Of a DNA stretch of 64,000 bases, positions 1 to 11,034 are shown one piece after another. A model generated the notes under the pieces. That model was not told the DNA's origin. It searched no databases and was given only the letters and a program-made list of their open reading frames with translations. The position numbers were made by a program, and so were the translations under genes. Each line of letters opens with the position of its first letter. Position 1 is the stretch's first letter. The DNA is from Notamacropus eugenii (Eukaryota > Chordata > Mammalia > Diprotodontia > Macropodidae), in contig NC_092874.1 of NCBI RefSeq assembly GCF_028372415.1, positions 333,702,651-333,766,650 of the forward strand, read 5' to 3'.

Positions 1-299
1 CAACCTCCTGACCAACCAGTCTCGGTGGAGTTACCACAGAGCCTCTCCTTCACTTCTAAATCCTCAAAAGTGACTCAAACCATTCTCATCAAGATAATTC
101 ATCTTGCTCACATGGTCTTGTGGTTCCTTAGACTAGGAAGGTGTCCTTGCACTGAAACCACAAAGACCTGGAGGTGGGTGTGGTAGGGAGAGAGTGGGTG
201 GCACCAACATGAGTCACTGGAGGGGAATGATATGGCAGCATTGGCCCAGAAATAGAGCTGTGGCCAAGTTCCAGCACCTCCCTTCTAGGAGCCTCACTC
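1..299. other. Unassigned left edge
   Basis: No gene, RNA or repeat family was recognised here. It may be further upstream L2 sequence, because clear L2 similarity starts immediately to the right, but that is only inference. Confidence 0.3.
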
Positions 300-1758
300 A
301 CTTCCAGAATGGTGGCAAGGTCAAGATACTTACTTCAACTTCATTTCTTACAAATGGCATGTGATCAGGAATCTGGAAGACAAAGTCTTCCATCAATCCC
401 TTCCAGTTGTGTCCTTGTTCCCTATCATCAGTCACTTTTAAATGCTTTACCTCCTTCATTCATCAACCTTCTCTCCTTTGAAGTCCACCCAATCAAAAAA
501 AGATTTTTTTTCCCCAGTTCAAATTTTGATAACTATAGTATATTGACCACAACATCATTTTCCTTCTTAAAGAGTTTTGTATCTGGCTCATCACCTTGCC
601 TTCTTAATGCCTACCTTTACAGGAGAGGACTTTAATAATCATAAAGATGCTCCTTCAAGCTCCCTAACCTCCCAATTTCTCAGCCTCTTTAAATCCCATG
701 ACCTTCTCCCTCACTCTATGTCAGATTTGGCCACACGCTAGATCTCAACATTACCCACAAATGTTCCAGTTCCCTAATTAGAAACTCTGATAATCCCCTA
801 CTTGACCATATCCTCCCATCATTGTACTGCACCATCCTTTGCCTTCACCAAGACCTTCAATCCCTCCACTCAGAATTTTCTCAGACCATTTTCTGACTTC
901 ATTCTCTTACCTCTCTAACCTCAACTCAATACTTAACCATTTTGATGCTACATTGTCTTCTGTTATAGAATCCCTTACTGTTTCACCATTCTCTTGCCAA
1001 ACCTTAGGTCTAGATTACTCCCACCATTTCTCTATTTCTACTCATCCTCTACTCTAATCATGAGCTATTGAACACAGCTAGAAGAAGTCTCACAGTGGTG
1101 ACAACTAGACACATTACAAATTCACATTATCCACTTCAGCCTTCATTTCAGCAAGGTAGATCTTTTATTCCTCCCCAACTCATCACTCAAAGAAACTATT
1201 CTAACTAAACCTTCTCTTCTCTCCTCATCCTTCCCCATATTCTCCTCTGCCTCCCTCTTGGCTTTATAACCTTGGCATTTTCCTAGACTCCTCATTTTCT
1301 CTTATCTAACAATCAGTTTGCAAACTATGTTGTTTCTAACTTCTCAGTATCTCTTATATCCAACCCCTTCTCTCCACTCACACATATACCACCTGCATTA
1401 AGGTTCCCCTCCTCCAGGCTGTCCGACGTACCTAGAATGTACTCCTTCTTTGCCTTTAAGAGATATTGTTTCTCTTTTCCTTTAAGACATAGTTTAAATA
1501 CTGGCTTCTGCATGAAGCCTTTCTTGATCCCCCCACATAACCTAGCTGCTAGTTGTCTCCTGTACTAGCATGTATTTAGCTACTTTGTCTATATTTGTTT
1601 ATCTATGAATTATCTATTTATTTTTACATATACTTTTTATCTCCCCTATTAGAATGTAAGCTTTGTGTGAGTTGGAATTATGTCATTTTTTGTATTACTT
1701 TATGCCCAGCATCCAAGTACAGAGCTTGACACATAGTAGGCACTTAATAAATACTTAT
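300..1758 (+). mobile_element. L2-clade LINE, internally deleted
   Basis: Broken frames around 620-900 resemble the region after the endonuclease in L2 ORF2, with phrases such as HTLDLNITHKCSSS and LLDH, and LHQDLQSLHSEFSQT. Near 1265 the sequence jumps to the L2 C-terminal/3'-UTR portion and ends in the typical tail (transcript-like 'agaatgtaagct...cacatagtaggcacttaataaatactta'-type motifs between 1650 and 1758). The whole reverse-transcriptase section is absent, so this copy is deleted internally or is two fragments. Many stop codons; not functional. Confidence 0.75.
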
Positions 1759-1888
1759 GGGGGGAGGCGATTGACTTTAAGTGACTTGACCAGTGTCACA
1801 CAGCTAGTAAATGTCTGAGGTCACATTTGACCTCAGGTCCCCCTGACTCCAGGGCCAGAACTCTATCCACTGTGCCACCTAGCTTCCC
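1759..1888 (-). mobile_element. tRNA-headed CORE-SINE, truncated, inserted in L2 tail
   Basis: Read on the minus strand it begins with a GCTAGGTGGCACAGTGGATAG-type head and continues to the CORE segment with the complement of TTAAGTGACTTG. It is flanked by a 16-base target-site duplication with one mismatch: CTTAATAAATACTTAT at 1743-1758 and CTTAATGAATACTTAT at 1889-1904. The duplicated sequence is the L2 tail itself, so the SINE is younger than the L2. Confidence 0.85.
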
Positions 1889-1904
1889 CTTAATGAATAC
1901 TTAT

Positions 1905-2216
1905 TGATTGTAAAGAAATTCTTCTGAGACTTGAGAAACACTGTATATGTTGCTGAAGAGGAGGATTCTTGTTTAGATATCCTGTCTCAAAATTCTACAG
2001 GGGAAGCTAATTCAAGAGGGGTAAGAGAAGAACACACAGGGAAACTATTTTGATGAGGAAGAACAGGACTAATTGTCTAAAGAAATCAATGTGAATGCAT
2101 GGGGAACTTATTGAACAACTTAGATTTCCAATATCAGTTATAGTGGAAGGTGAAGGACACCCTGTATTGTCTTCCTGTGAGAAGCACTAAGTCTTTCAAT
2201 TCTTGCTAAAGGACTC
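1905..2216. other. Unassigned
   Basis: About 310 bases with no long open frame, no recognised repeat and no RNA gene. Confidence 0.3.
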
Positions 2217-2447
2217 AAAGCAGCTAGGTGGCACAGTGGATAGAGCACTAGACTTGGAATCAGGAAGACTAATCTTCATGAATTCACAACCAGCCTCAGA
2301 TACTTTCTAGGTGTGTGAGCCTGGGCAAGTCACTTATCTCTGTTTACCTCAGTTTTCTCATCTGGAAAATGAGCTGGAGAAGGAAATGGCAAACCACTCC
2401 AATAGCTCTGCCAAGAAAACATCAAATAGAAACTCATGAAAAGTTAA
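2217..2447 (+). mobile_element. tRNA-headed CORE-SINE (marsupial type)
   Basis: Nearly complete copy. It has the head GCAGCTAGGTGGCACAGTGG, then the CORE part with GGGCAAGTCACTTA, then the marsupial 3' part with GAGCTGGAGAAGGAAATGGC and CCAAGAAAAC. This is one of the commonest SINE architectures of marsupials and recurs in both orientations through the window. The RNA polymerase III head is decayed and is not a tRNA gene. Confidence 0.85.
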
Positions 2448-2724
2448 ACACCATTCAACAGCAGAAAAAATCAATACCTCTTCCTTCTCATCTCTTATTT
2501 CCTTCATGTGAGTCACTCCCAAGAATACCTTCCTGGATTCTCAACCTGGGATTTGGTTCCTGAAATACATGTTCCTTTCCTTGATATGACAAGTACTTTT
2601 CAGAAGGAAGGAAAATGCCACAGAATGAAGAATCTTTGTGTAATGTGAGTAATTGCATACTAATTTATCTGCTTTGGGGGCTTGGGTCCACCCCTTCCTG
2701 ATACATTCCTTCCTGCCCACTAAG

Positions 2725-2925
2725 ACTGCATTGGTTTGGAGCTAGAAGGGACTTCAGAGTCATTTAATCCAACCTCTACATTTTCCAGATGAAGAAAGAG
2801 ACGTTCAAAAGTCAAGCAATCTGCTTAAAGTTACACAGGTAAGAAAGTGGCACAGATGGGATTGAAGCCATGTTCTCTGAATCCAAATTCAACATAGTTT
2901 TACACTCTAGCATAATTCCCCTCAA
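2725..2925 (-). repeat. Ancient MIR/CORE-SINE-like fragment
   Basis: The succession 'agctagaagggacttcagagtc', 'cagatgaagaaagag' and 'ttacacaggtaagaaagtgg' is the diverged reverse complement of a mammalian CORE-SINE arrangement. The exact family is not assignable by eye. Confidence 0.55.
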
Positions 2926-2949
2926 TATTTCTGCAGTCCTTGATTTCAT

Positions 2950-3345
2950 TGATCAAAAGGTCAACAAGTATTTATGAAGCGCTTACTATGTTCTAGGAAC
3001 TGCACTAGAAAGTGCTAAGGGTTAGTCCCTAACCTCAAAGAGCTTCAGTCTAATGGCAGGGGAGAGGAGGCGGGGCGCAACATGCAAAAAACTATATACA
3101 AACAATATACACACGCATATAAATACATATGTGTATATATGAAAAATGAGATAATCACAGAAGGCACTAATTAGCATTGAGGCATTGAGAAAGGATTCTT
3201 GTTCAAGGTGGGATTTTAGCTGGGATCGGAAGGAAGCCAGGGAAGCCAGGAGCAGAGATGAGGACAGAGAGATTTACAAGAATGGGGGACAGCCAGTGGA
3301 AATTGATATGATCCTTCTGTCCATAGGAGCATGTGGCAACTTCTC
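2950..3345 (-). mobile_element. L2 3' end, antisense
   Basis: It starts with the reverse complement of the L2 tail (caacaagtatttatgaagcgcttactatg type), then the 'ccctaacctcaaagagcttcagtctaatgg' type UTR segment, and drifts into diverged L2 3' UTR toward 3345. An AT/CA-rich patch near 3100-3140 has expanded inside it. Confidence 0.75.
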
Positions 3346-3384
3346 TACCACAGAGATAACTCAAAAGCAATACTTATAGTTGCT

Positions 3385-3800
3385 CACATTTAGTTATTGC
3401 TTTGAGTCTTACAAAGCATCTGATATTTATAATTTTGTTTGACTTTCACGACAGCTCTGTGAGGTAAGTAGTACAGGAACTATCATAATCGTTGTCACTT
3501 TCATCTTCAGCGGTTTAGTTGTTTCAGTCATGTCCAATTCTTCATGACCCCATTTGGGTTTGTTTTTTTTTGACAGAGATACTGGAGTGATTTGCCATTT
3601 CCTTCTCTAGCTCATTTTACAGATGAGGAAACTGAGGTAAATAGGGTTAAGTGACTTGTCCAAGGTAACACAGTAAGTGTCTAAGGCAGGATTTGAACTC
3701 GGGTCTTTCTGACTCCAGACTCTGCTCTATCCACTGTGCCACCTAGCTTCTCCTCACTCTCATTTTACAGATAAGGAAACTGAGGCTTAGAAGACTTTAT
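3385..3800 (-). repeat. Ancient SINE interrupted by a younger SINE
   Basis: The outer parts (about 3385-3510 and 3754-3800) read as one old element of the class containing 'ttacaaagcatctgatattta...ctctgtgaggta...cattttacagataaggaaactgaggc'. The younger SINE at 3511-3753 splits it and duplicated the target (see that entry). Confidence 0.6.
3511..3753 (-). mobile_element. Full-length tRNA-headed SINE inserted in an older SINE
   Basis: On the minus strand it runs from the GCTAGGTGGCACAGTGG head to the TCATGAAGAATTGGACATGA-like 3' part. The flanking target-site duplication is TCACTTTCATCTTCAG (3495-3510) against TCACTCTCATTTTACAG (3754-3770), diverged by a few bases. An 8-9 base T run near 3564-3573 is a local expansion. 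Confidence 0.85.
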
Positions 3801-5190
3801 GAGTTGCTGTGGTTGAAAACCTTCACCAGTGCCATGAGTATAGACATTCAAGTATACGTTTACTGCTGTCCAGTAGGGGAGGTGTTGATCTTTGTCAAGT
3901 TTACCACTGCTTCTGAAAGGATGGAAGAAGGAAGAACCTAAGGATACGAGCCCTCCCAACATAGGGAAAGACAACCATTTATATCACTCTTTACCTGCTT
4001 CTTGCCAGGGAAATCAAATTGTATCATTTGATTTAACTATTCTGATCCCTTCTTGATACACATGAAGTTTGGTTACCTTGAGCACTAAGAGTATCCTTGA
4101 GAGGGAAAAGTACAGGGGAAGGAAACTATTCCAGAGATTGGGTCTAAAGGAGTGTTTTTACTACGTTGCTAACCTTTCCAAACTGTCTTAACTGTAGACA
4201 GATAATCCTCAGGTCTGTATTAGCAGAACCGAACAGAACTGCATCCATCTCCTGTCTTCTGTAGAGCTTAAGGCAGAGCTAACTGAGTCTCTTCCAGAGA
4301 GTGAGAAGGAAACATTGAGAAGAGTGAATGCTTCCTCAAAGTATGAGTGATTGGTGTATTTACCCTAAGAAAGAAGTTCTCCTTCTGGCACCAATGGCTA
4401 AGCCCACACATTTAATTAATGGTAGAGCTATGACTAAAACTTAGGGATCCAGGGCTATAACTAGGATTTTTGGTGCCCAGGGCTAAGGGCAAACAACATA
4501 AGACATGATTTCAAATCAAATATTAAAAGACATATTCTGCTAGGCTTGGGGAGAGTGGGATCTGGTGGGTACCTTGAAAGGGAGAGTAGAGAAAGTTCAC
4601 CTGGAACCAAACAAAAAATGAACTGGGGGTGGTGGTGGTGAGGATTGAGAAAGGGTATCAGATTGCTGTTGAATTACATTGTTTAGGGGGAGGAAAGGTA
4701 GTTTTGTCAACCATATTCATTAAACCCTGACAAGCATTTTTTTCTCTTTAAAAGTTTTTTTTTTTCTGAATAAAAAGCAAATTTCTGTTTAAGACAAAAA
4801 AAAAAAGTGAGAGATCATTCACCTGGGTTAAAAAAGCTTAGGTGGAAGGGGAGGAGAAGAATTGAGCTACCTGATAGTTTCTGCTTCGGGGAAGGAGCAA
4901 ATTTTGGCACTCTGGTCTGCTCCAGTTGTCTACTCTTATTAGGACTCTGTGGGTCTCCTATTTAGCAGTCAAATAGTGTTCTTTCCACTACAGTGGTGGT
5001 TCCCAACCTGTGAGGCCCAGATCTTTAGGAGGGCCATAGACCTTTTGCAGATGTTCCATAAATCCATATATGCATCAAACAAACCTTCTGTAGAGTGAAT
5101 AAATAATATCTCACAGTACAATGTGTACTGTCTTAAAGTATATGTAGATGCTATTATAAAACACAAATTCATTTAAGAGCTATTGAATGA
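3801..5190. other. Unassigned, probably old decayed repeats
   Basis: No gene recognised. There is a GGTGGT run at about 4628-4640, T-rich and A-rich patches at 4738-4800, and a piece near 4990-5060 ('gtggttcccaacctgtgaggccc') that looks like a decayed interspersed repeat. Nothing supports an exon. Confidence 0.3.
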
Positions 5191-5194
5191 ATGG

Positions 5195-5665
5195 AATGTT
5201 GTGCTATAAGAAATGATGAACAGGCAGACTTCAGAAAAACCTGAAAAGACTTATATGAACTGATGCTGAAGGAAGTGAGCAGAACCAGGAGAACATTGTA
5301 TACAGTAATAGCCACAGTGTGTGAAGACTGATTAGACTTAGCCTTTCTCAGCAATGCAAGGACCTTAAGCAATTCCAAAGGACTCATGGTAGAAAATTCC
5401 ATCCACATCCAGAGAAAGAACTATGGAGTCAGAATGCGGAGTGAAGCAGACTATTTTCTTTTCTGTTCTTTTCATGGTTTCTCCCATTCATCATAATTCT
5501 TTTATGCAACATAACTAATGTGAAAATGTGTTTAATAGGAATGTATGTGTAGAACCTGTATCAGATTGCATGCCGTCTTGGGGAGGGAGAGGGAGAAGAT
5601 TTAAAACTTACGAAAGTGAATATTGAAAACTAAAAATAAATAAATTAACTAGTAAAAATTTTTAA
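5195..5665 (+). mobile_element. L1 3' UTR, marsupial type
   Basis: Contains the characteristic series 'gagcagaaccaggagaacattgta', 'ccacatccagagaaagaactatgga', 'aacataactaatgtgaaaatg', a G-rich GGGGAGGGAGAGGGAG tract and the end 'gtgaatattgaaaactaaaaataaataaat'. The same order recurs at 50090 on the plus strand and, as reverse complements, near 7400 and 17500. 5'-truncated and non-coding. Confidence 0.85.
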
Positions 5666-5769
5666 AAAGAGTTATTGAATTTATAATAGCTTTTTATCAT
5701 TATTCATTTTCTCAGAAGTGTTTGTTAACAGTACAACTAATAAGGGAGTACTTAAAATAGTCTATCATA

Positions 5770-6562
5770 TAAAATATTTATAGTAGTTTTTTTGAAGTAG
5801 AAAAGAATTGGAAACCAAAGAGGGTGGCCATTAACTTGGGAATGGTTGAACAGGTTTTGATGTGATAAAATACTATTGTACTGTAAGAAATAAAGAGACA
5901 GTTTCAGAGAAATTGGGAAAGACTTCAGTGAATTGATTCAGTTAAGTGAGTAGAACCAGGGGAACAAATTATGCAATAACAATATCATAAAAATGCACAA
6001 TTGAAAGACTTACAAACTCTGATGAATGCTTGACCAACCACAGCTCTGAAGGATTCATGATGGAGCCTGCCTGCCCTCTCTAGATAAAGAGGTGATGCAC
6101 TCAGAGTGCACACTGAGACCCTTTGGTGACATGGCCAGTGCAAGAATTTGTCTTCCAATCCTACAAACATTTATTCAGCATCTACTATGTGCCAGGCATT
6201 GTGGTAAATACTGGGGGCATAATTACTAAGACAGTCCCTGGCCCTCAAAAAACTTAAAATCAAATGACAGGGAGACAACACACAAGAGCACATAGAAAAG
6301 GGATGTGGGAAGAGACCAGGGGGCTAAGAGGTATCGTTTTGAATTGAAGCCAGGCAAAACAGCAGATTTAGAGTGGAATGATTATTTAACAAATTCAATT
6401 GTTGTTGAACAAACACAGTTGTTATTTATAGAAACCAATACAAATTGTTTGCACATATATGTTTTTCTTTCTTTCTCAATGGGGGGCGTGGATTGGGAGA
6501 AAGAGAAGATGGATTTTTGTTGATTGTAAAAAATAAAATTTAATTTTAAATAAAATAAAAAA
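5770..6562 (+). mobile_element. Second, older L1 3' end with L2 segment inside
   Basis: The outer parts (5770-6155 and about 6371-6562) form a different L1 3' UTR subfamily ('gaattggaaaccaaagagggtggcc', 'agaggtgatgcactcagagtgc', 'gacatggccagtg', then 'tttctttctttctcaatgggggg', 'gatggatttttgttgattgtaaaaaataaaattt' and poly(A)). Between them, 6156-6370 has the antisense L2 tail pattern (acatttattcagcatctactatgtgccaggc). The nesting is unexpected because L2 is usually the older partner. Confidence 0.7.
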
Positions 6563-6597
6563 AAACTGATCCTTTTACTCACAAAGGCTGGGAACTA

Positions 6598-6725
6598 CTG
6601 AACAACATCATCCTGCCTCTCTTCTGTTACCTAGTCTAGCCCCATCATTCTATAAGTGAGGAAACTAGGGCCCAAAAAGATGCCACAACTTGTTTAAAGG
6701 TTGATGAGGAGAACCTGAAATCTCA
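6598..6725 (-). repeat. Ancient SINE fragment
   Basis: Short diverged piece with 'ataagtgaggaaactagggcccaaaaagatgccacaacttg', the antisense CORE pattern. Family uncertain. Confidence 0.4.
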
Positions 6726-6812
6726 CTCCATCACTATCATGCTTTGATGAAAAATGACACCCAAAGAAAGGAAAACGATTCCTGACCAGAGTGGTCCAAG
6801 GAAAAGATTTTT

Positions 6813-7244
6813 TTTAATTTAAAAAGTTTTATTAAGAACAAACCTTCACATTTCCTTATATGAAGAGAAATCAAAAATGAATACACATTGTAATATGCAT
6901 CTACCATGTACTACTTGACTTTTAAAATATAAACAAACTTTAACATGACAGTATCAATACTGCCATTCTTATCTGAGTCTTCTTCTGAACTTGTTTCTTT
7001 TCTCTTATGTATATTTTATATGTTTCATTGATGTGTTATCAGAATTTAGAGTATTTACAAAACATAAAAGAGCAAAGATGTGAAAAAGAAAATTATTGGA
7101 CACATCAAAGTAAAATAAAATTCCAGTACCCTTCAGGGGCAAGTGTTGAGATTCACCAAATGAAACATACTGTAGCTGAGTCTAGACTGTTGAGAAGTGG
7201 ATCTCTTCACAAGGCCAAAGCCAGAGGATCTCAACACCTCATTT
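6813..7244 (-). pseudogene. Unidentified L1-mobilised retrocopy (3' UTR-like)
   Basis: This segment is bounded by a perfect 15-base direct repeat, AAGGAAAAGATTTTT, at 6798-6812 and 7245-7259. Read on the minus strand it ends with an AATAAA polyadenylation signal (complement of 'tttatt' near 6828-6833) followed by an A-rich tail, so it has the marks of a reverse-transcribed polyadenylated RNA. The insertion site on that strand, CT/AAAAA, fits a degenerate L1 endonuclease target. The body is unique in this window and does not look like an L1, L2 or SINE. The first 100 bases on the minus strand hold a short open frame closed by TGA; I do not recognise it. It is either a 5'-truncated copy of an mRNA 3' end or an unlisted repeat. 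Confidence 0.65.
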
Positions 7245-7394
7245 AAGGAAAAGATTTTTAGCCAGAGAAACTGGGTTCCTTTTGGAACCTGTTATTTAAT
7301 ACCTGTGTGATTTGGGGGTAAGCCACCTAACACTGTACCAGAAAGAGCACTTGCTCTGGTGTTAGAAGACCTCAGTACATACCCTGCCTCTGAT

Positions 7395-8098
7395 GTCTAT
7401 TTTTTTTTTTGATGTTTAAATAATATTTTCTCCCTCAGTTACATGTAAAGACAATTTTTTACATTCATTTTTAAACAGTTTAAACATTTTTAAACAATTC
7501 AATTTAAACAATTTTGAGTTCCAAATTTTCTCTCTCCCTTCCCTAATTCCTCCCTCTCTAAGATAATAAGCAATTTGTTGTAGGTTACATATGTTCAATC
7601 ATGCAAAACATATTATCATGTTAGTCATGTTGTGAAAGAAGACACAGATACGGGAAAAAAACATGAAAAGAAATATAGAAAGTGAAAAATAGTATGCTTT
7701 GATCTGCATTCAGATTCTATCCATTCTTTCTCTGGAGGTGGATAGCATTATTCATCCTGAGTCCTTTGGAATTGTCTTGAATCACTTTATTACTGAGATT
7801 AACTGAGTCATTCACAGTCAATCATCGTACAGTACTGTTGTTACCATGTACAGTGTTCTCCTTCACTTTGCATCAGTTCATATAAGTCTTTCCAGGTTTT
7901 TCTGAATTCTGCCTGCTCATTATTTGTTATAGCACCGTAATATTCCATCATAATCATTTACTTGTTCAGCCAATTTCCACATGATGGGCATCCCCTCAAT
8001 TTCCAATTCTTTACCACCACAAAAAATGCTATAAATATTTTTGTATAAATACATCCTTTCCACCTTTTAAAAAAATCTCTTTGGGATTTTTCATCATT
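7395..8098 (-). mobile_element. L1 3' UTR, antisense
   Basis: Reverse complement of the marsupial L1 3' end: T-rich start, 'agttacatgtaaagacaatttt', 'gagttccaaattttctctctccctt', 'gcatcagttcatataagtctttcc', 'gatgggcatcccctcaatttcc'. 5'-truncated at about 8098, where a second L1 fragment begins. Confidence 0.8.
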
Positions 8099-8454
8099 AT
8101 AATATTGTCGTATAATTTGTTCTCCTAGTTCTACTCAATTAATTCTGCATCAATTCACTGAAGTCTTTCCCAGTTTCTCTGAAACTATCTCTTCATTTCT
8201 TAGAACACAATAGTATTCTATCACATGGCAAAACTTGTTCAACTGTTCCCAAATTAAGCCACCACCACCTTCGCCTCTTGGTTTCCAATTCTTTTCCAAT
8301 TCAAAAAAGAGCCACTACAAATATTTTATATGATGGACTGTTATTTAGCATTAAAAAATTTAAATAGGAGTATTACTGGATCAAAGGGTATGCACATTTT
8401 TATAGCCCTTTGGACCTAATTCTAAATTGTTCTCCAGAATGGTTGGATCTGATA
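8099..8454 (-). mobile_element. Second L1 3' fragment, antisense
   Basis: Covers overlapping L1 positions already present in the neighbour (again a 'tctgcatcaattcactgaagtc' and 'aacacaatagtattctatcac' portion), and goes on to 'gatcaaagggtatgcacatttttatagccctttgg' and 'ccagaatggttggatct'. The repeated coverage shows it is a separate insertion of an older, more diverged L1. Confidence 0.75.
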
Positions 8455-8559
8455 TGTATTACTTATGTGACCTTTCAGTTTCTTCATCTGTAAGGAGAGG
8501 TGGTCTACATAATCTGTGAGACCTCCCAGCTCTAAATCTAGGATCCTACCACTCTCTAG

Positions 8560-8990
8560 CTCTTTTTTTTTTTTTGTATCACTTGTAGAATGAGGAGGTT
8601 AGACTTTCTAGCTCTAAATCTTGTAAGGACCTTATGACCACTCTCTGTCTTCTGCTTCCAGGTTCTGATAAGAGTTGGAACTACTCCACCCACTGGGCTA
8701 AGGCACACCCTTCTTGGATTGATTTTTGCAGCTCTGGGTGTGTTAGTGTGAGAAGTTTGACAAAGAAGTCTATGGCACACTCTTCAGATAGGTTGCTGAT
8801 CCACTCCTCTGACACATTAGAGATAGAAAAAATCGTTGGAGAGAACATTAGAGGGGCAATCAGGGATCATCTTAGTCTGACTTTCTTCATTTGTTCCTGC
8901 TTCTGGTTTGGAAGATAATAAAATTCATTGATCTGTAAAACTTTTATATTTCCTACGTGTTTTGCTCTGTGTGGGGTGAATGGGGTTGGA
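8560..8990. other. Unassigned, with T run
   Basis: A T run at about 8563-8575 and MIR-like scraps at 8460-8640. The open frames here have no recognisable product. Confidence 0.3.
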
Positions 8991-8992
8991 AT

Positions 8993-9238
8993 CTGCTGTT
9001 GATCAGTTGGTGTGACTCACTCTTCGTGACCCCATGGACCACAGCATGCCAAAGCTGTGCATGTGGTTTTCTTGTCAAAGATACCAGAGGTTTGTCATTT
9101 CCTTTTCCAAAGGATTAAGGCAAACAGAAATGAAATGACTTGCCCAGAGTCACACGGCTAGTGTCTGAGGCTGTTTGAATTCAGAACTTCCTGACTCCAA
9201 GCCCAGGGTTCTATCTATTGCACCACCTACCTGTCTTG
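8993..9238 (-). mobile_element. tRNA-headed CORE-SINE, antisense
   Basis: Full-length but diverged copy. 3' part 'tgactcactcttcgtgaccccat', 'tttgtcatttccttttcc', CORE 'gacttgcccagagtcacacggctag', head 'ctatctattgcaccacctac'. Confidence 0.8.
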
Positions 9239-9284
9239 AGGGCTGCAACAGACTACCCTAATTAATTACATCATAGACCTGTAC

Positions 9285-9600
9285 AATTTTAGAGCTGGAA
9301 GGGATACAAGGTCTTCGAATATCAAGAGCTGGAAGGCAATTTAGCAATTGTTGAGTCCAAACTCTTCATTTTACTGATGCAGAAACTAAGTCTTAGAGAG
9401 ATAAGGTCATTTGCTATAATCACACAGTGACCTAGTAGTAGATCTGGGACTAGAACTTGGGTCTCCAGATGCCTAGGCAGTTGCTTTTTCTAGCAACTGA
9501 GAGCTAGACTTGCACTCAAGAAGACCTGGGTACAAGTCCTACTTCTGACACATACAACCCTTGGCTAGTCACTAAATCTTCTAGTGCATTTTCTAAAACT
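9285..9600. repeat. Ancient SINE fragments, both orientations
   Basis: 9285-9480 is an antisense CORE-SINE-like unit ('agagctggaagg...cattttactgatgcagaaacta...cacacagtgacctagtagtag'). 9490-9600 is a sense head/CORE fragment ('gcactcaagaagacctgggtacaagtcc'). Both are strongly diverged. Confidence 0.5.
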
Positions 9601-9829
9601 TAGTCTGTGAATCTCTCACTGGTCTGTGTTCCTCAGTGGGAGTTCCATACTAGAATACATCACAGGTCTGGACCAGATAGTTTCTTCTATACCGTAACTT
9701 GATTTGACTTTACATCTTTGATGTTCAAAGCCCCATGAAATCAAGCTGTACTTTTGAAAAGCCTAAGAAAACTTAGGGATAGGATGCTTCCTTGATGTTG
9801 TTTGAACTAGATACCACATCTCCTGAATT

Positions 9830-10132
9830 CAGGCATTTTCATGGACTGTCCCCCCATGCCTAGAATTCTTTACTTACTGACATCTCAGCTAAAATCTCAT
9901 CTTCTACAAGAAACCTTTCTCAGTTTCCTTTAATGTGATTGCTTTCTCTCTATTGATTATCTCCAGTTTCTCTTGTATATAACTTGTTTGCACATATTTA
10001 TTTGCATGTTGCATCCTCCATTAGACTGGGGGCTCCTTGAAAGCAGGGAATGTCTTTTATCTTTCTTTGTGATCCTCAGCACTCAGCATAGTGTCTGGCA
10101 CATAGTAGGTGCTTAATAAAAGCCGGTCGACT
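9830..10132 (+). mobile_element. L2 3' end
   Basis: Typical L2 3' UTR: 'tccccccatgcctagaattc', 'catcttctacaagaaacctttctc', 'agactgggggctccttgaaagcagggaatg', 'gtgtctggcacatagtaggtgcttaataaa'. Confidence 0.85.
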
Positions 10133-10369
10133 TGGTTCTAGATAAAAAGATTACAGTTCTATCACCCAAGTCCTAGATATCCTCTCCTCTGAACTCAAGG
10201 CTTTCGAATTTCAAAGGATATGTTTGTTTGTTTTCCAGCAATCAACCAGCATCTTAAGACTGGGACTCAGGATTTCATAGCTTTGAAAGGAATTTAACTG
10301 AATAAAACAAAAAACTTCTCCCATGAAATGCACTTCTCCACCCTCCCAACCTCCACCCCTAGGCCTGAT

Positions 10370-10560
10370 TTTGTGAGGCAGTGGAAATCACCCAGGGTTG
10401 AGAGTCAGAAGACCTGGGGTTTCAGCCCTAGATCTGCCACTAACTTGCTTTCTGACTTTGGCCGAGTTATTCCATCTTACTTGGGATGTTTCTTTATAAA
10501 AATAAGGAAATGAATCAAATTTCTATGGCCTTTTCAAACAGTAAGGTTCTATGAGTCTGT
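10370..10560 (+). repeat. MIR-type SINE
   Basis: 'gagagtcagaagacctggggtttcagccctagatctgcc' head and CORE, a T-rich middle, and the 'aaggttctatgag' end. Diverged. Confidence 0.55.
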
Positions 10561-11034
10561 ATATCCCATTTATGCTTCAGGGGTTCTGATTTGTAGGAAT
10601 ATAGCAGTAGGAATAATATCTATTAAGGTCCCTCCAATCTAGCCTGGACTGGTTTTTCCCTTAAATGGTAGTGAAACACTCATTAAGATGTAATTGGTCC
10701 AGGGGATGAAGGAAATGCCATTGATATAGCTTCCTCATCACCTAAGTACAAAAGCTCATTGGCTCATCCTTCAGGCTTGACGTAGGTTTCTGACCAAAGG
10801 GCCAGTAAGCCCAACACAAGAACACAACTGAATTAATGGTGTGTTTTTGATCTATGGTCTATGACCATATTAATTCATCTCATTTCTTTTTTTTACTTTG
10901 TTCAAAGATTTTTATTTCAATTCCCTAAGAAAGGCCTTATTTTTTTGTTCTGCCCACTTTCCTAAAGGGAAAAGTTTTAGGCTGGTGAGATATTATTTAT
11001 TATTTCCATAGAAATGAAAATATTTTAAAATATG
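10561..11034. other. Unassigned
   Basis: No gene, RNA or clear repeat seen. T-rich near 10886-10945. Confidence 0.3.

Noticed and set aside
2217..2290. tRNA gene suggested by the SINE head
   Set aside because: The tRNA-like head belongs to a SINE; the acceptor stem and anticodon arm are not preserved and the body continues as CORE-SINE.
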